A stretch of DNA of 64,000 nucleotides from Acidovorax sp. NB1. GTDB lineage: Bacteria > Pseudomonadota > Gammaproteobacteria > Burkholderiales > Burkholderiaceae_C. The stretch lies in assembly GCF_005405905.1 (NCBI RefSeq), contig NZ_BJHU01000057.1, forward strand, positions 124,001 through 188,000, read 5' to 3'. Position 1 is the stretch's first letter, and each line of letters starts with the position of its first letter. The notes below the pieces were generated by a model. The model searched no databases, had not been told where the DNA came from, and saw only the letters and a program-made list of their open reading frames with translations. The position numbers were made by a program, and so were the translations under genes. Positions 26,012-34,569 of this stretch are shown here, piece by piece.

Positions 26012-26862
26012 GTGCCCCCATCCGCTGGCCCGCCGAGGCCATCTGGGAAGCCGTCTCGCCCCTGCTGCCGGGTTTCACGGTCGAGGTGCTGCCCTCCATC
26101 GACTCCACCAACACCGAGCTGATGCGCCGTGCGCGCAGCGGCCAGTGCGAGCCCACGCTGCTGGTGGCCGAGCAGCAGACCGCCGGGCGCGGGCGGCTGG
26201 GGCGGGTGTGGCAGAGCGATGTGGGGGCGTCTTTGATGATGTCTTTGGGCTTGCCGCTCGCGCCCAAGGACTGGTCGGGCCTGTCGCTGGCCGTGGGGGT
26301 GAGCGTGGCCGAGAGCCTGCAGCCCGTGCTGCCGCCGCTGGGTGCCCACCAGCCTGCGCGTGTGGGCCTGAAGTGGCCCAACGACCTGTGGCTGGGCGGC
26401 GCGGCGGGCGACCGCAAGCTGGGTGGCATCCTGGTGGAGACCGCGAGTTTTGTGACACCCCAGGCCGCTGCCCCGCAAACGCACACCAGCACCGCGCGCT
26501 ATGTGGTGGTGGGCATTGGCATCAACGTGCTGCCGCGCAGCCCCGAGGGCATGAGCATGCCGCCCGGCAGCCTGCAGGACGTGGAGCCGGGCCTGGACGC
26601 ACCCACCGCGCTGCAACGCATCGTGCCGCCGCTGGTGGCCATGCTGCAGGCCTTTGAAGGCTATGGCTTTGCGCCCATGCAGCCCCGCTTTGCAGCCCGC
26701 GACGTGCTGCAGGGTCGTGCCGTGACGCTGAGCGACGGCCACACCGGCACCGCACATGGCGTGGGCGATGATGGCGCGCTGCTGGTGCACACGGCCGGTG
26801 GCATGCAGGCCATCACCAGCTCCGAGATCAGCGTCCGGCCCAGTGCCGTGCCACCGGTATGA
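26008..26862 (+). CDS. birA: Biotin--[acetyl-CoA-carboxylase] ligase, monofunctional
   Basis: A 284-residue biotin protein ligase: it activates biotin with ATP and attaches it to the carboxylase carrier protein. Visible motifs are SIDSTNTEL at 30-38, TAGRGRLGRVW at 58-68 (biotinyl-AMP loop), and LKWPNDLW near 120-128. The C-terminal SH3-like domain is present. There is no N-terminal helix-turn-helix, so it cannot act as the biotin operon repressor. Coupled by ATGA to the SET gene upstream; a SPOR-domain gene follows 37 bases downstream. Confidence 0.92.
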   Translation: MSAPIRWPAEAIWEAVSPLLPGFTVEVLPSIDSTNTELMRRARSGQCEPTLLVAEQQTAGRGRLGRVWQSDVGASLMMSLGLPLAPKDWSGLSLAVGVSVAESLQPVLPPLGAHQPARVGLKWPNDLWLGGAAGDRKLGGILVETASFVTPQAAAPQTHTSTARYVVVGIGINVLPRSPEGMSMPPGSLQDVEPGLDAPTALQRIVPPLVAMLQAFEGYGFAPMQPRFAARDVLQGRAVTLSDGHTGTAHGVGDDGALLVHTAGGMQAITSSEISVRPSAVPPV

Positions 26863-26899
26863 AGCCCCTGTCCCCCCGCGCCCCGAAAGGCTTTTGCCC

Positions 26900-27640
26900 A
26901 TGCTCCGACTTGCCGTGATCGTGCTGCTGCTGGCCAACGCGGGCTACTTCGCGTGGTCGCAGGGCCATCTGCGCCCCTGGGGCTGGGCGCCGCAGGAGCA
27001 GGCCGAGCCCCAGCGCATGGACCAGCAGATCCGGCCTGAAACACTGCAGATCCTGAAGGTGAACCCGGGCAAGACCTCCTCCAGCGCGCCGGTGCCGCCC
27101 CCTGCCACCGCATCCACCGCCCCTGCCACCGCATCCACCGCCCCTGCCGCCACGAGCGCCGCGCCCTCCGACACCCCCACCCCACCCGCCGACCCTGCCG
27201 AATGCCTGCAGGCCGGTGTTTTTGACGAGCGCCAGGCCGAGGCCCTGCGCACGGCGGCGGCGGGGCTGCCGCAGGGCAGCTGGGCGCTGGAGCCCACCCC
27301 CATCGCGGGCCGCTGGATGGTCTACATGGGCCGCTTCGAAGACCTGGAGACGCTGGACAGAAAACGGGCCGAACTGCGCGCCCGCAAGGTGGACCACGAC
27401 CGCGCCGGTGGCACGCTGGAGTTCGGGCTCTCGCTGGGCCGCTTCGCCACCAAGGAAGCCGCCGAGCGCGAGCTGACCAACCTGGGCACCAAGGGCGTGC
27501 GCACCGCCCGAGTGGTGCAGGAGCGCCCCGACGCCCCCGGCTTCACGCTGCGCCTGCCCGCCGTGAACGACGCCCTGCGCCCCCAGCTGGACGCCCTGCG
27601 CAGTGCCATGGCGGGCAAGACGCTGCGCAGTTGTATCTGA
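26900..27640 (+). CDS. SPOR-domain-like membrane-anchored protein
   Basis: A 246-residue protein. The N-terminus (LRLAVIVLLLANAGYFAW) is a membrane anchor; residues 60-105 are a Pro/Ala/Thr linker containing a 21-base tandem repeat. The C-terminal part (GRWMVYMGRFEDLETLDRKR, then GLSLGRFATKEAAEREL) has the paired repeat form of SPOR domains, which bind denuded peptidoglycan glycans at division sites. It probably forms an operon with SET-birA. The exact cell-envelope role is unknown. Confidence 0.78.
   Translation: MLRLAVIVLLLANAGYFAWSQGHLRPWGWAPQEQAEPQRMDQQIRPETLQILKVNPGKTSSSAPVPPPATASTAPATASTAPAATSAAPSDTPTPPADPAECLQAGVFDERQAEALRTAAAGLPQGSWALEPTPIAGRWMVYMGRFEDLETLDRKRAELRARKVDHDRAGGTLEFGLSLGRFATKEAAERELTNLGTKGVRTARVVQERPDAPGFTLRLPAVNDALRPQLDALRSAMAGKTLRSCI
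27101..27142 (+). repeat. Two perfect 21-bp tandem repeat units in the linker
   Basis: Two identical 21-base units beginning CCTGCCACCGCATCCACCG encode the peptide ATASTAP twice, within the linker of the SPOR-domain protein. In-frame length change would only alter linker length. Confidence 0.8.
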
Positions 27641-27720
27641 CAACCCCCCCCTGAGCGGCTGCGCCAGCGCCAAAGAAAGGCTGCACGCAGCACACGGCGC
27701 CCCCCGCAATCGCAGACGCA

Positions 27721-29172
27721 CTAGCCCCCTGCCACCACGTCCCGCGCTGCAAACCGCACGCTGAAGCGGGCCCCGGGTGGCTGCTGGCCGGGGCGGGCGT
27801 CTTCGAGCGTGACTTCGGCGCCGTGCTGGCGCGCGATCTCCAGCACGATGGGCAGGCCCAGGCCCGAGCCGTCGGCCTCGCTGCCCAGCGCGCGGTAGAA
27901 GGGCTGGAACACCAGTTCGCGCTCGGCCTCGGGCACGCCGGGGCCGGAGTCTTCGACCTGCAGCAGCAGCACCTGGCCAAAGGTGTCGGCCAGCACACGG
28001 GCCGTGACCACGCCGGGTTTCTCGGCCGTGGAGGGGGTGTAGTTGATGGCGTTGTCCAGCAGGTTGCGCACCAGCTCCTTGAGCAGCGTGGGGTTGCCGT
28101 CCAGGGCCACGCCGGGGGTGCCGGGCTCGGCGCCGTCGTAGCCCAGGTCGATGTGCTTGTCGAGCGCACGGGGCACCGAGTCGCGCACCACCTCGATGGT
28201 CAGGCGCGCCAGGTCGCAGGGCTGGCGTGCAAACCCCACACCGCTGCCTTCGGCGCGTGCCAGCGCCAGCAGCTGGTTGACCGTGTGCGTGGCGCGAATG
28301 CTGGAGCGCCCGATCTGCTGCAGCGAGCGCTTGAGTTCTTCGGTGCTGGTGCCCTCGCGCTGGGCCAGGTCGGCCTGCATGCGCAGTCCCGCCAGCGGCG
28401 TCTTGAGCTGGTGTGCAGCGTCGGCCAGAAAGCGCTTTTGTGTGGCCAGCGAGTCGTTGAGGCGTTGCAGCAGGTCGTTCACCGACGCCACCAGGGGTGC
28501 CACCTCCAGCGGCACGGTGCGGTCGTCCAGCGGCGAGAGGTCGTCGGGCTTGCGGGCCCGGATGCGCTGCTCCAGCTGGTTCAGCGGCTGGATGCCACGC
28601 GCCAGCGCCAGCCACACCAGCAGCACGGCCAGCGGCAGGATGACGAACTGCGGCAGCATCACGCCCTTGATGATTTCGGTGGCCAGCACGCTGCGTTTTT
28701 CGCGCGTTTCGGCCACCTGCACCAGAGCCACAGGGGTGCCGGGCAGCGGCAGGCGCACCCAGATGTAGGCCACGCGGATCTCGATGCCGCGCATTTCGGC
28801 GTCGCGCAGGCGCACCTCGCCCGACAGGGGCACCTCGTCGGCAGCGGGCTCGGGCAGCTCGCGTTCGCCCGAGAGGAATTCGCCGCCCGGCCCGATGACC
28901 TGGTAGTAGACGATGTCGGAGTCGTCGGCGCGCAGGATCTCGCTGGCAGGCTGGGGCAGGTTGAACTGGACGGTATCGCCCGCCACGCTCACGAGCTGGG
29001 CCAGGGCGTGGGCGTTGTATTCGAGCGCGCGGTCGAACGGCTTGTTGGCCAGGCCCTGGGCCACCAGCCAGGTCAGCGCCAGGCTCACGGGCCACAGCAG
29101 CAGCAGCGGCGTGAGCATCCAGTCGAGGATCTCGCCGAACAGGGAGCGCTGCTCTCGCTGAAAGATCTTCAA
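27721..29172 (-). CDS. Sensor histidine kinase, TctE/QseC-like
   Basis: A 483-residue membrane kinase. Helices near 20-38 and 172-192 flank a periplasmic domain of about 130 residues; a HAMP-like linker follows. The H-box is AAHQLKTPLAG (His near residue 257), the N-box LLDNAINYTP, the G-boxes DSGPGVP and GSGLGLP. It autophosphorylates and passes phosphate to the regulator at 29253-29927. The only full-length start is TTG 29172. A copy of the dispersed repeat separates it from that regulator. TctE-like kinases control tricarboxylate uptake; a Bug-type binding protein lies 5 kb away. Confidence 0.87.
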   Translation of the reverse strand: MKIFQREQRSLFGEILDWMLTPLLLLWPVSLALTWLVAQGLANKPFDRALEYNAHALAQLVSVAGDTVQFNLPQPASEILRADDSDIVYYQVIGPGGEFLSGERELPEPAADEVPLSGEVRLRDAEMRGIEIRVAYIWVRLPLPGTPVALVQVAETREKRSVLATEIIKGVMLPQFVILPLAVLLVWLALARGIQPLNQLEQRIRARKPDDLSPLDDRTVPLEVAPLVASVNDLLQRLNDSLATQKRFLADAAHQLKTPLAGLRMQADLAQREGTSTEELKRSLQQIGRSSIRATHTVNQLLALARAEGSGVGFARQPCDLARLTIEVVRDSVPRALDKHIDLGYDGAEPGTPGVALDGNPTLLKELVRNLLDNAINYTPSTAEKPGVVTARVLADTFGQVLLLQVEDSGPGVPEAERELVFQPFYRALGSEADGSGLGLPIVLEIARQHGAEVTLEDARPGQQPPGARFSVRFAARDVVAGG

Positions 29173-29192
29173 GGCGTTTGCCGTGCTGGTTT

Positions 29193-29252
29193 TATGAAGA
29201 AAAAAGGCCGCTACCGCGCGTCCATCATGCCCTGACAGCTATCAATTTCATA
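29193..29252 (+). repeat. Dispersed Comamonadaceae intergenic repeat, copy 5
   Basis: TATGAAGAAAAAAGGCCGC, then TACCGCGCGTCCATCATGC and CAGCTATCAATTTCATA. It fills the 80-base gap between a response regulator and its histidine kinase, inside what should be one operon. Confidence 0.78.
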
Positions 29253-29927
29253 CTATCCGGGGATTTTCTCAAGGCAGTAGCCCAGGCCGCGCACGGTGGC
29301 GATGCGGATGGGGCCGCCCTCGATCTTCTTGCGCAGGCGGTGGATGTAGACCTCGATGGCGTTGTTGCTCACCTCTTCGCCCCACTCGCACAGGCGCTCG
29401 ACCAACTGTTCCTTGCTCACCAGGCGACCGGCGCGTTGCAGCAGCACCTCCAAGAGGCCCAGCTCGCGCGCCGACAGCTCGATCATCTTGCCGTCAATGG
29501 TGGCCACGCGGCCTGCCTGGTCGTACACCAGCGGCCCGTGCTTGATGGAGCTGCTGGTGCCGCCCATGCCCCGGCGCGTGAGTGCGCGCACGCGGGCTTC
29601 CAGCTCCTGCAGGCTGAAGGGCTTGGCCATGTAGTCGTCGGCGCCAAAGTCCAGGCCTTTCACGCGCTCTTCGACGCTGTCGGCGGCGGTGAGGATGAGC
29701 ACGGGCAGGGCCGAGCCCCGGCTGCGCAGTTTTTTGAGCACTTCCAGCCCATGCATCTTGGGCAGACCCAGGTCCAGGATGAGCAGGTCGAACTCGTTGT
29801 TGGTCATGAGGGCCGCATCGGCCTCGGTGCCGCTGGCGACATGGTCCACCACGGCGCCCGAGGCACGCAGGGTGCGCAGCAGGCCATCGGCCAGCACCTG
29901 GTCGTCTTCGGCAATGAGGATGCGCAT
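29253..29927 (-). CDS. OmpR-family response regulator, TctD-like
   Basis: A 224-residue regulator. The receiver domain (residues 1-120) has the acidic pair AEDD (7-10), the phospho-acceptor Asp51 in LILDLGLP, and Lys101 in AKPFS. The winged-helix DNA-binding domain follows (LSARELGLLEVLLQ, VYIHRLRKKIE, VRGLGYCL). GGAGACAG precedes ATG 29927. Co-directional with and upstream of the kinase at 29172. It is divergent from a second two-component system at 30076 across 148 bases. Confidence 0.9.
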   Translation of the reverse strand: MRILIAEDDQVLADGLLRTLRASGAVVDHVASGTEADAALMTNNEFDLLILDLGLPKMHGLEVLKKLRSRGSALPVLILTAADSVEERVKGLDFGADDYMAKPFSLQELEARVRALTRRGMGGTSSSIKHGPLVYDQAGRVATIDGKMIELSARELGLLEVLLQRAGRLVSKEQLVERLCEWGEEVSNNAIEVYIHRLRKKIEGGPIRIATVRGLGYCLEKIPG

Positions 29928-30075
29928 GCGGACTGTCTCCTTGGGTGATTCGGCCCGTGGTCGGGCCTGTGTTGTCATTGTCTGCCTGTGCGAGGATTTT
30001 AGGGCGCCCAAGGCGCCAGCGCCCTGTCCGGCGCCTTTGGCTGCCTGCAAGCTTGGGGCACGGAAAATGGCGGCC

Positions 30076-30732
30076 ATGCACATCCTGCTCATCGAAGACG
30101 ACCTGGACCTGGGCCAGGCCCTGCTGCAAGCCCTGCAGCAGGGCGGCTTTACCGTGCAGTGGCTGCGCAGCGCAGCCGCTACGCCGCCCCTGCCCGACGC
30201 CAACGAGGTCGCCGCCGTGCTGCTGGACCTGACCCTGCCCGACGGACAGGGCATGGCGCTGCTGCGCCGCTGGCGCCGCGCGGGCCTCAGCCTGCCGGTG
30301 ATCGTGATCACGGCCCGCACGGCGCTGCAGGACCGGCTCGACGGCCTGGATGGCGGCGCCGACGACTATGTGCTCAAGCCCTTTGACGTACCGGAGCTGC
30401 TGTCGCGCCTGCATGCCGTGCTGCGGCGCAGCGCGCGTCAGGCCAGCGAGGAGTGGACGCTGGGCGCGCTGCGCCTGGCGCCCCGGCGGCATGAAGCCTG
30501 GCGGGACGGCGAGCCCCTGTCCCTGTCGCCGCGCGAGTTCCGGCTGCTGGTGGAGCTGGCACGCGAACCCGGCAAGGTGGTGGCCAAGAACGTGCTCGCC
30601 CAGCGGCTCGAACCCCTGGGCGATGCGCTGGACGCCGCCACGCTGGAGGTGCATGTGTCCAACCTGCGCAAGAAGATCGGCGCCGAGCGCGTGGTCACGG
30701 TGCGCGGCGTGGGCTACCGGTTGCAGCCATGA
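30076..30732 (+). CDS. OmpR-family response regulator, QseB-like
   Basis: A 218-residue regulator with receiver motifs IEDD (6-9), LLDLTLP (phospho-acceptor Asp near 51) and LKPFD (Lys near 101). The C-terminal winged helix ends EVHVSNLRKKIGAERVVTVR. The start ATG 30076 is taken; ATG 30067 is in frame. Its stop overlaps the next kinase start by 4 bases (ATGA). Its phosphorylation partner is therefore the kinase at 30729. Confidence 0.9.
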   Translation: MHILLIEDDLDLGQALLQALQQGGFTVQWLRSAAATPPLPDANEVAAVLLDLTLPDGQGMALLRRWRRAGLSLPVIVITARTALQDRLDGLDGGADDYVLKPFDVPELLSRLHAVLRRSARQASEEWTLGALRLAPRRHEAWRDGEPLSLSPREFRLLVELAREPGKVVAKNVLAQRLEPLGDALDAATLEVHVSNLRKKIGAERVVTVRGVGYRLQP

Positions 30733-32141
30733 CACCACAGTCCCCCACCCCCGCGCCCCGGCACAGCTGGTGGGGCCCCAGCCTCATGCGCCGCACCCTG
30801 CTGGCGCTGCTCGCGGCCATGGCGTTGGTGTGGCTGGTGCTTCTGGGCCAGGCGGCCATCACCCACTACCGCGCCATGGACACCAACCCCGGCGTGCGCC
30901 AGCTCGCGCAGGGGCTGGCAGGGGCGCTGGCCACGCTGGACCAGCCCGCCGAGGCCCGCGCGCTGGTGCACGGCATGGCCCACACCCTCAACGCCATGCG
31001 CGCCGATGTGGACCTGCTGCAGGGCACCTCGGTGCTGCTGCAGCTGCAGGACCGCACAGGCCAGCTGCTGCACAGCAGCACGGCCGGTGTGCACGCGGTG
31101 GTGCTGGCGGGCGACGCAGGCCATGCCGCGATGGACGTGGCCGGCACACCCCATTGGGTGGCGTGGGAAAGCACCGGCCCCTGGCGCGTGGTGGTGGCCG
31201 AGCCCCGCCTGGCCGATGCGCGGCTGCTGGGCTTCATGGGCGAAGACCTGGCGGCGTCGGTGCTGCTGGCGCTGCCGCTGGTGGGCCTGCCGCTGTGGCT
31301 GGCCGTGCGCACGGGGCTGCGCCCGCTGGCGCGGCTGGATGCCCAGATCGCCGCCCGCTCGGCCCACGACCTGCGGCCGCTGCAGCACCTGCCGCCCCAG
31401 CGCGAGCTGCACGGCCTGGCCCAGTCGTTCGACCAGCTGCTGGCCCGCCTGCGCGCCCACCTGGCGCGCGAAAAGGCGCTGGTGCATGACGCGGCCCACG
31501 AGCTGCGCACGCCCATGGCCGTCATCGCCACCCAGGCCCATGTGCTGGCGCAAGCCCCCGAAGGTCCCGCACGCGCGCAGGCCAGCGAGGCGCTGAAGCG
31601 CGCCGTGCAGCGCGCCGCGCACCTGAGCGAACAGCTGCTCACGCTGGCGGCACTGGAAGAAGCCCCCGCGCTGCACCCCACCGCGCCCCAGGACCTGATG
31701 GCGCTGCTGCAGGACTGCCTGGCCGAGCGCGCGGACTGGGCCGAGGGCCTGGGCGTGGAGCTGTCGCTCGATGGCCCGGACACGCTGGAGCTGCCGTTGG
31801 ACCGCCAGCTGCTCTGGTCTGCCCTGGGCAATGTGCTGGACAACGCGCTCAAGCACGGCTGCGGCCCGGGCGCGGGGCGCGAGGTGCAGTTGCGGGTGCG
31901 GCAGGAGGGCGGCGACGTGGTGGTCTGGATTGCCGACGACGGCCCGGGCATAGCGGCCGGTGAGCAAGACCGGGTGTTCGAGCGCTTCTGGCGCTCGCCA
32001 CGCGCGCGCAGCAGCGGATCGGGCCTGGGGCTCACCATTGCGCAGCAGGCCATCGGCCACCTGGGTGGGCAGGTCCGCCTGGGGCCAGGGCTGCACGGGC
32101 GGGGCGTGGGCTTCACGCTGCGCTGGCCGGTGCCGGGCTGA
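30729..32141 (+). CDS. Sensor histidine kinase, QseC-like
   Basis: A 470-residue membrane kinase with two helices (about 20-42 and 172-195) around a periplasmic sensor. The H-box is DAAHELRTPMAV (His near 257), N-box NVLDNALKHG, G-boxes DDGPGIA and GSGLGLT. Overlaps the response regulator by ATGA, so the two are translationally coupled. The stimulus is unknown. Confidence 0.9.
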   Translation: MTPQSPTPAPRHSWWGPSLMRRTLLALLAAMALVWLVLLGQAAITHYRAMDTNPGVRQLAQGLAGALATLDQPAEARALVHGMAHTLNAMRADVDLLQGTSVLLQLQDRTGQLLHSSTAGVHAVVLAGDAGHAAMDVAGTPHWVAWESTGPWRVVVAEPRLADARLLGFMGEDLAASVLLALPLVGLPLWLAVRTGLRPLARLDAQIAARSAHDLRPLQHLPPQRELHGLAQSFDQLLARLRAHLAREKALVHDAAHELRTPMAVIATQAHVLAQAPEGPARAQASEALKRAVQRAAHLSEQLLTLAALEEAPALHPTAPQDLMALLQDCLAERADWAEGLGVELSLDGPDTLELPLDRQLLWSALGNVLDNALKHGCGPGAGREVQLRVRQEGGDVVVWIADDGPGIAAGEQDRVFERFWRSPRARSSGSGLGLTIAQQAIGHLGGQVRLGPGLHGRGVGFTLRWPVPG

Positions 32142-32241
32142 CAGCCGCACCCGGCAGCCCCCATTCCCCACACAGATCTTTGGGTTTGCCCAAGGTTGGC
32201 GTTTCAACAATCCCGGCATCTTCTTCACTTCACGAGATGCC

Positions 32242-33453
32242 ATGAACCCTACCCGCCTTGTTACCCCGTCCACGGTGCGCAGCGCCCCCATTCTCTCGCG
32301 GCGCCACTGGCTGGCCGCTGCAGGCCTGTCCACGCTGGGCGGCGTGCTCACCGCCTGCGGTGGGGGCGACGACGACGGTCCCCACGAAGCCCACAAGCGG
32401 GTGCAGGCTCTGGCCCAAGGGCTGGTGAAGCAGGGCGTGGTGGGCGCAGCAGCCGGGTGGGCAGACCCGCGCCAGGTCCGCACAGCCGTCGCGGGGCTGC
32501 GCCGCCTGGGGGGCAATGCGCCCCTGGCCACGGGCGACCTGATGGCCATCGGCTCGAACACCAAGGCCATGACGGCCTGCGCGGCCGCGAGTGTGGTGGA
32601 CCAGGGCCTGCTGCGCTGGGACAGCACGCTGGCCCAGACCTTGCCCGAGCTGGTGCAGAGCGCCCTGCCCGCCTACCAGCAGATCACGCTGCGCGACCTG
32701 CTGGACCACCGCGCCGGGGTGATGGGTTTTTCGGCCATCGAAGACGTGGAGCTGTTCGTCAATGCGGTGGGCCCCGAGGTGCTGGCGCGCTGGCAGCAAC
32801 CTGCGCAGGCGGAGGCGTTCTTCCTGCAATGGCTGCTGCGCCAGCCGCCCGTTCGCGGGACGGGCGCGGACCCGGGCTTTGCCTACTCCAACGCAGGCTA
32901 TGCGCTCGCGGCCCGCATGCTGCGCGCGGCCACGGGCTTGGCGTGGGCGGATCTGCTGCGCCAGCGTGTGGCCCAGCCTCTGGGTCTTTCGCTCTTCGTG
33001 GGAGAGCCAATGCGTGCTGGCAGCCAGCAGCCCTCCGGGCATGAAATCCTGGGCGGTCGGCTGCAGCCCCTGCCCCTGGTCGAGGCCCCGGAGCGGGTGT
33101 GGCTGGAGATCCTGGACCCCGCAGGCGCCGTGAGCCTGACGGTGGGGGAGGATGCGCGGTGGCTGCAGTGGCACTTGCGGGCGTTGCACGGGGATGCCAC
33201 CCCTTTGCCGCGCAGCTACATGAAGGGCCTGCAGGACCTGGGGCACGCCCCCCCAGGCCGCTATGGCCTGGGTTGGCTGGTGCATGCGGCGTACGGCACC
33301 GGCTGGCTGCTACACAACGGCCAGGACGCAGGTTTTCAGGCCATGTCGGTGGTCGCACTCGATGGCTCGCGCGCGGGCCTGGCCCACAGCAACATCGCCA
33401 CGGCGGACAGCATGGGCCTGCTCTACGACGGTGTCTCCACGCTGGTGGCCTGA
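32242..33453 (+). CDS. Serine hydrolase lipoprotein, class C beta-lactamase family
   Basis: A 403-residue protein. The N-terminus has RR at 20-21, a hydrophobic stretch and a lipobox LTAC (Cys39), so it is probably a Tat- or Sec-exported lipoprotein. Catalytic motifs are Ser105-x-x-Lys108 (SNTK) and Tyr215-x-Asn217 (YSN). The later LLHNGQDAG is the HxG-type third motif. It is not closely similar to the first serine hydrolase at 2892. It lies 100 bases downstream of the QseC-like kinase, so the two-component system could control it. Confidence 0.85.
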   Translation: MNPTRLVTPSTVRSAPILSRRHWLAAAGLSTLGGVLTACGGGDDDGPHEAHKRVQALAQGLVKQGVVGAAAGWADPRQVRTAVAGLRRLGGNAPLATGDLMAIGSNTKAMTACAAASVVDQGLLRWDSTLAQTLPELVQSALPAYQQITLRDLLDHRAGVMGFSAIEDVELFVNAVGPEVLARWQQPAQAEAFFLQWLLRQPPVRGTGADPGFAYSNAGYALAARMLRAATGLAWADLLRQRVAQPLGLSLFVGEPMRAGSQQPSGHEILGGRLQPLPLVEAPERVWLEILDPAGAVSLTVGEDARWLQWHLRALHGDATPLPRSYMKGLQDLGHAPPGRYGLGWLVHAAYGTGWLLHNGQDAGFQAMSVVALDGSRAGLAHSNIATADSMGLLYDGVSTLVA

Positions 33454-33476
33454 GTCCACCGGCCCGCGCCGGGTGC

Positions 33477-34412
33477 TCAGCGCGGGTCGTGCGCCAGCAG
33501 CTTCTGCACCAGGGTTTTCAGGTCGGCCTGCAGGCGCGCCATGCCCTCGGGCACTTGCGCCAGCGTGCGCTCGTCCATGTAGAGCTTGCGGTTGATCTCG
33601 ACTTGGATGCTGTGGCGGTGCTGCGCGGGGTGGCCGTAGCGGCGCACCAGCTCCACGCCCTTGTAGGGGTGGTTGTATTCCACGCTGTAGCCGCACGCGC
33701 GCAGGTGTTCGCAAATCAGCGCGGACAGTGCCGGGCTGGCCGTGCTGCCGTCGCGGTCGCCGATCACAAAGTCCGCATGCTCCAGCCCCGGAAATTCGGT
33801 GGCAAAGCGCCCGGCCACGGCGGGCATGGAGTGGCAGTTGAGGTGGATGCTGTAGCCATGGCGCGCATGGGCCGCGTCAATGGCCTGGGCCACGGCGGCG
33901 TGGTAGGGGCGCCAGCAGCGGTCGATGCGCGCACGCACCTCGGCCACGGTGAGCAAGCGGTTGTAGATGGGCTCGCCCTCGTCGGTGAACTTCCAGACCA
34001 GACCCTTGCCCAGGCGCACTTTGCTCAGCACCTTGGGGTCGGTGGAGATGGGGTCGGACCACTCACCATCGAGCAGGGAAGTGTCCAGCTCGGTGGTGTC
34101 GCGGTTGGCATCGAGGTAGATGCGGGGGAAGTGGGCCTCGACCCAGGCCACCCCCATCGCCGGGGCAAAGGCGTAGATCTTCTCGACATGCGTGTCTTCG
34201 GCGCGGCGCAGCGTGGGCAGGTCGCAGGCGGAGCCGAAGTCGGCCGGGTACTGCGTGCCGCTGTGGGGCGAGTCGAGCACCAGCGGGGTGCCGCCGGGCA
34301 GGGCCGTGACCATGCCGGTGGCGCTGGGGGCTGTTGCCAGGCCAGGCGAGCCGGTGACGCCGGGCTGGGCTTGCAGAAAACGGTGGTGGATCAGTTTCAA
34401 GGCTGCATGCAT
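33477..34412 (-). CDS. N-formylglutamate amidohydrolase
   Basis: A 311-residue enzyme of the HutG/FGase family, which hydrolyses N-formyl-L-glutamate to glutamate and formate, the last step of one histidine degradation route. Family motifs are LDSPHSGTQYP (around 48), DANRD (near 101), HLNCHSMP (near 191), GDRDGSTAS (near 221) and QVEINRKLYMDE (near 270). No other hut gene is in view. ATG 34412 is used; an ATG at 34472 would add 20 residues of atypical sequence. It converges on the serine hydrolase. Confidence 0.87.
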   Translation of the reverse strand: MHAALKLIHHRFLQAQPGVTGSPGLATAPSATGMVTALPGGTPLVLDSPHSGTQYPADFGSACDLPTLRRAEDTHVEKIYAFAPAMGVAWVEAHFPRIYLDANRDTTELDTSLLDGEWSDPISTDPKVLSKVRLGKGLVWKFTDEGEPIYNRLLTVAEVRARIDRCWRPYHAAVAQAIDAAHARHGYSIHLNCHSMPAVAGRFATEFPGLEHADFVIGDRDGSTASPALSALICEHLRACGYSVEYNHPYKGVELVRRYGHPAQHRHSIQVEINRKLYMDERTLAQVPEGMARLQADLKTLVQKLLAHDPR

Positions 34413-34569
34413 AGGCAGAGTGTGCGCAAAGTGGGGCGGCTGGCCTAGCCACCCAGACCGGTTTGAAGCCATGGTTATCCCGCAGGAAACACGGCGTCCG
34501 GCTCACGGCCGGGCAGGGAGCCCCTGCCCATGGGGCGGCCTTGAACCTGGGGAACAAGGCCTGCCCGGA

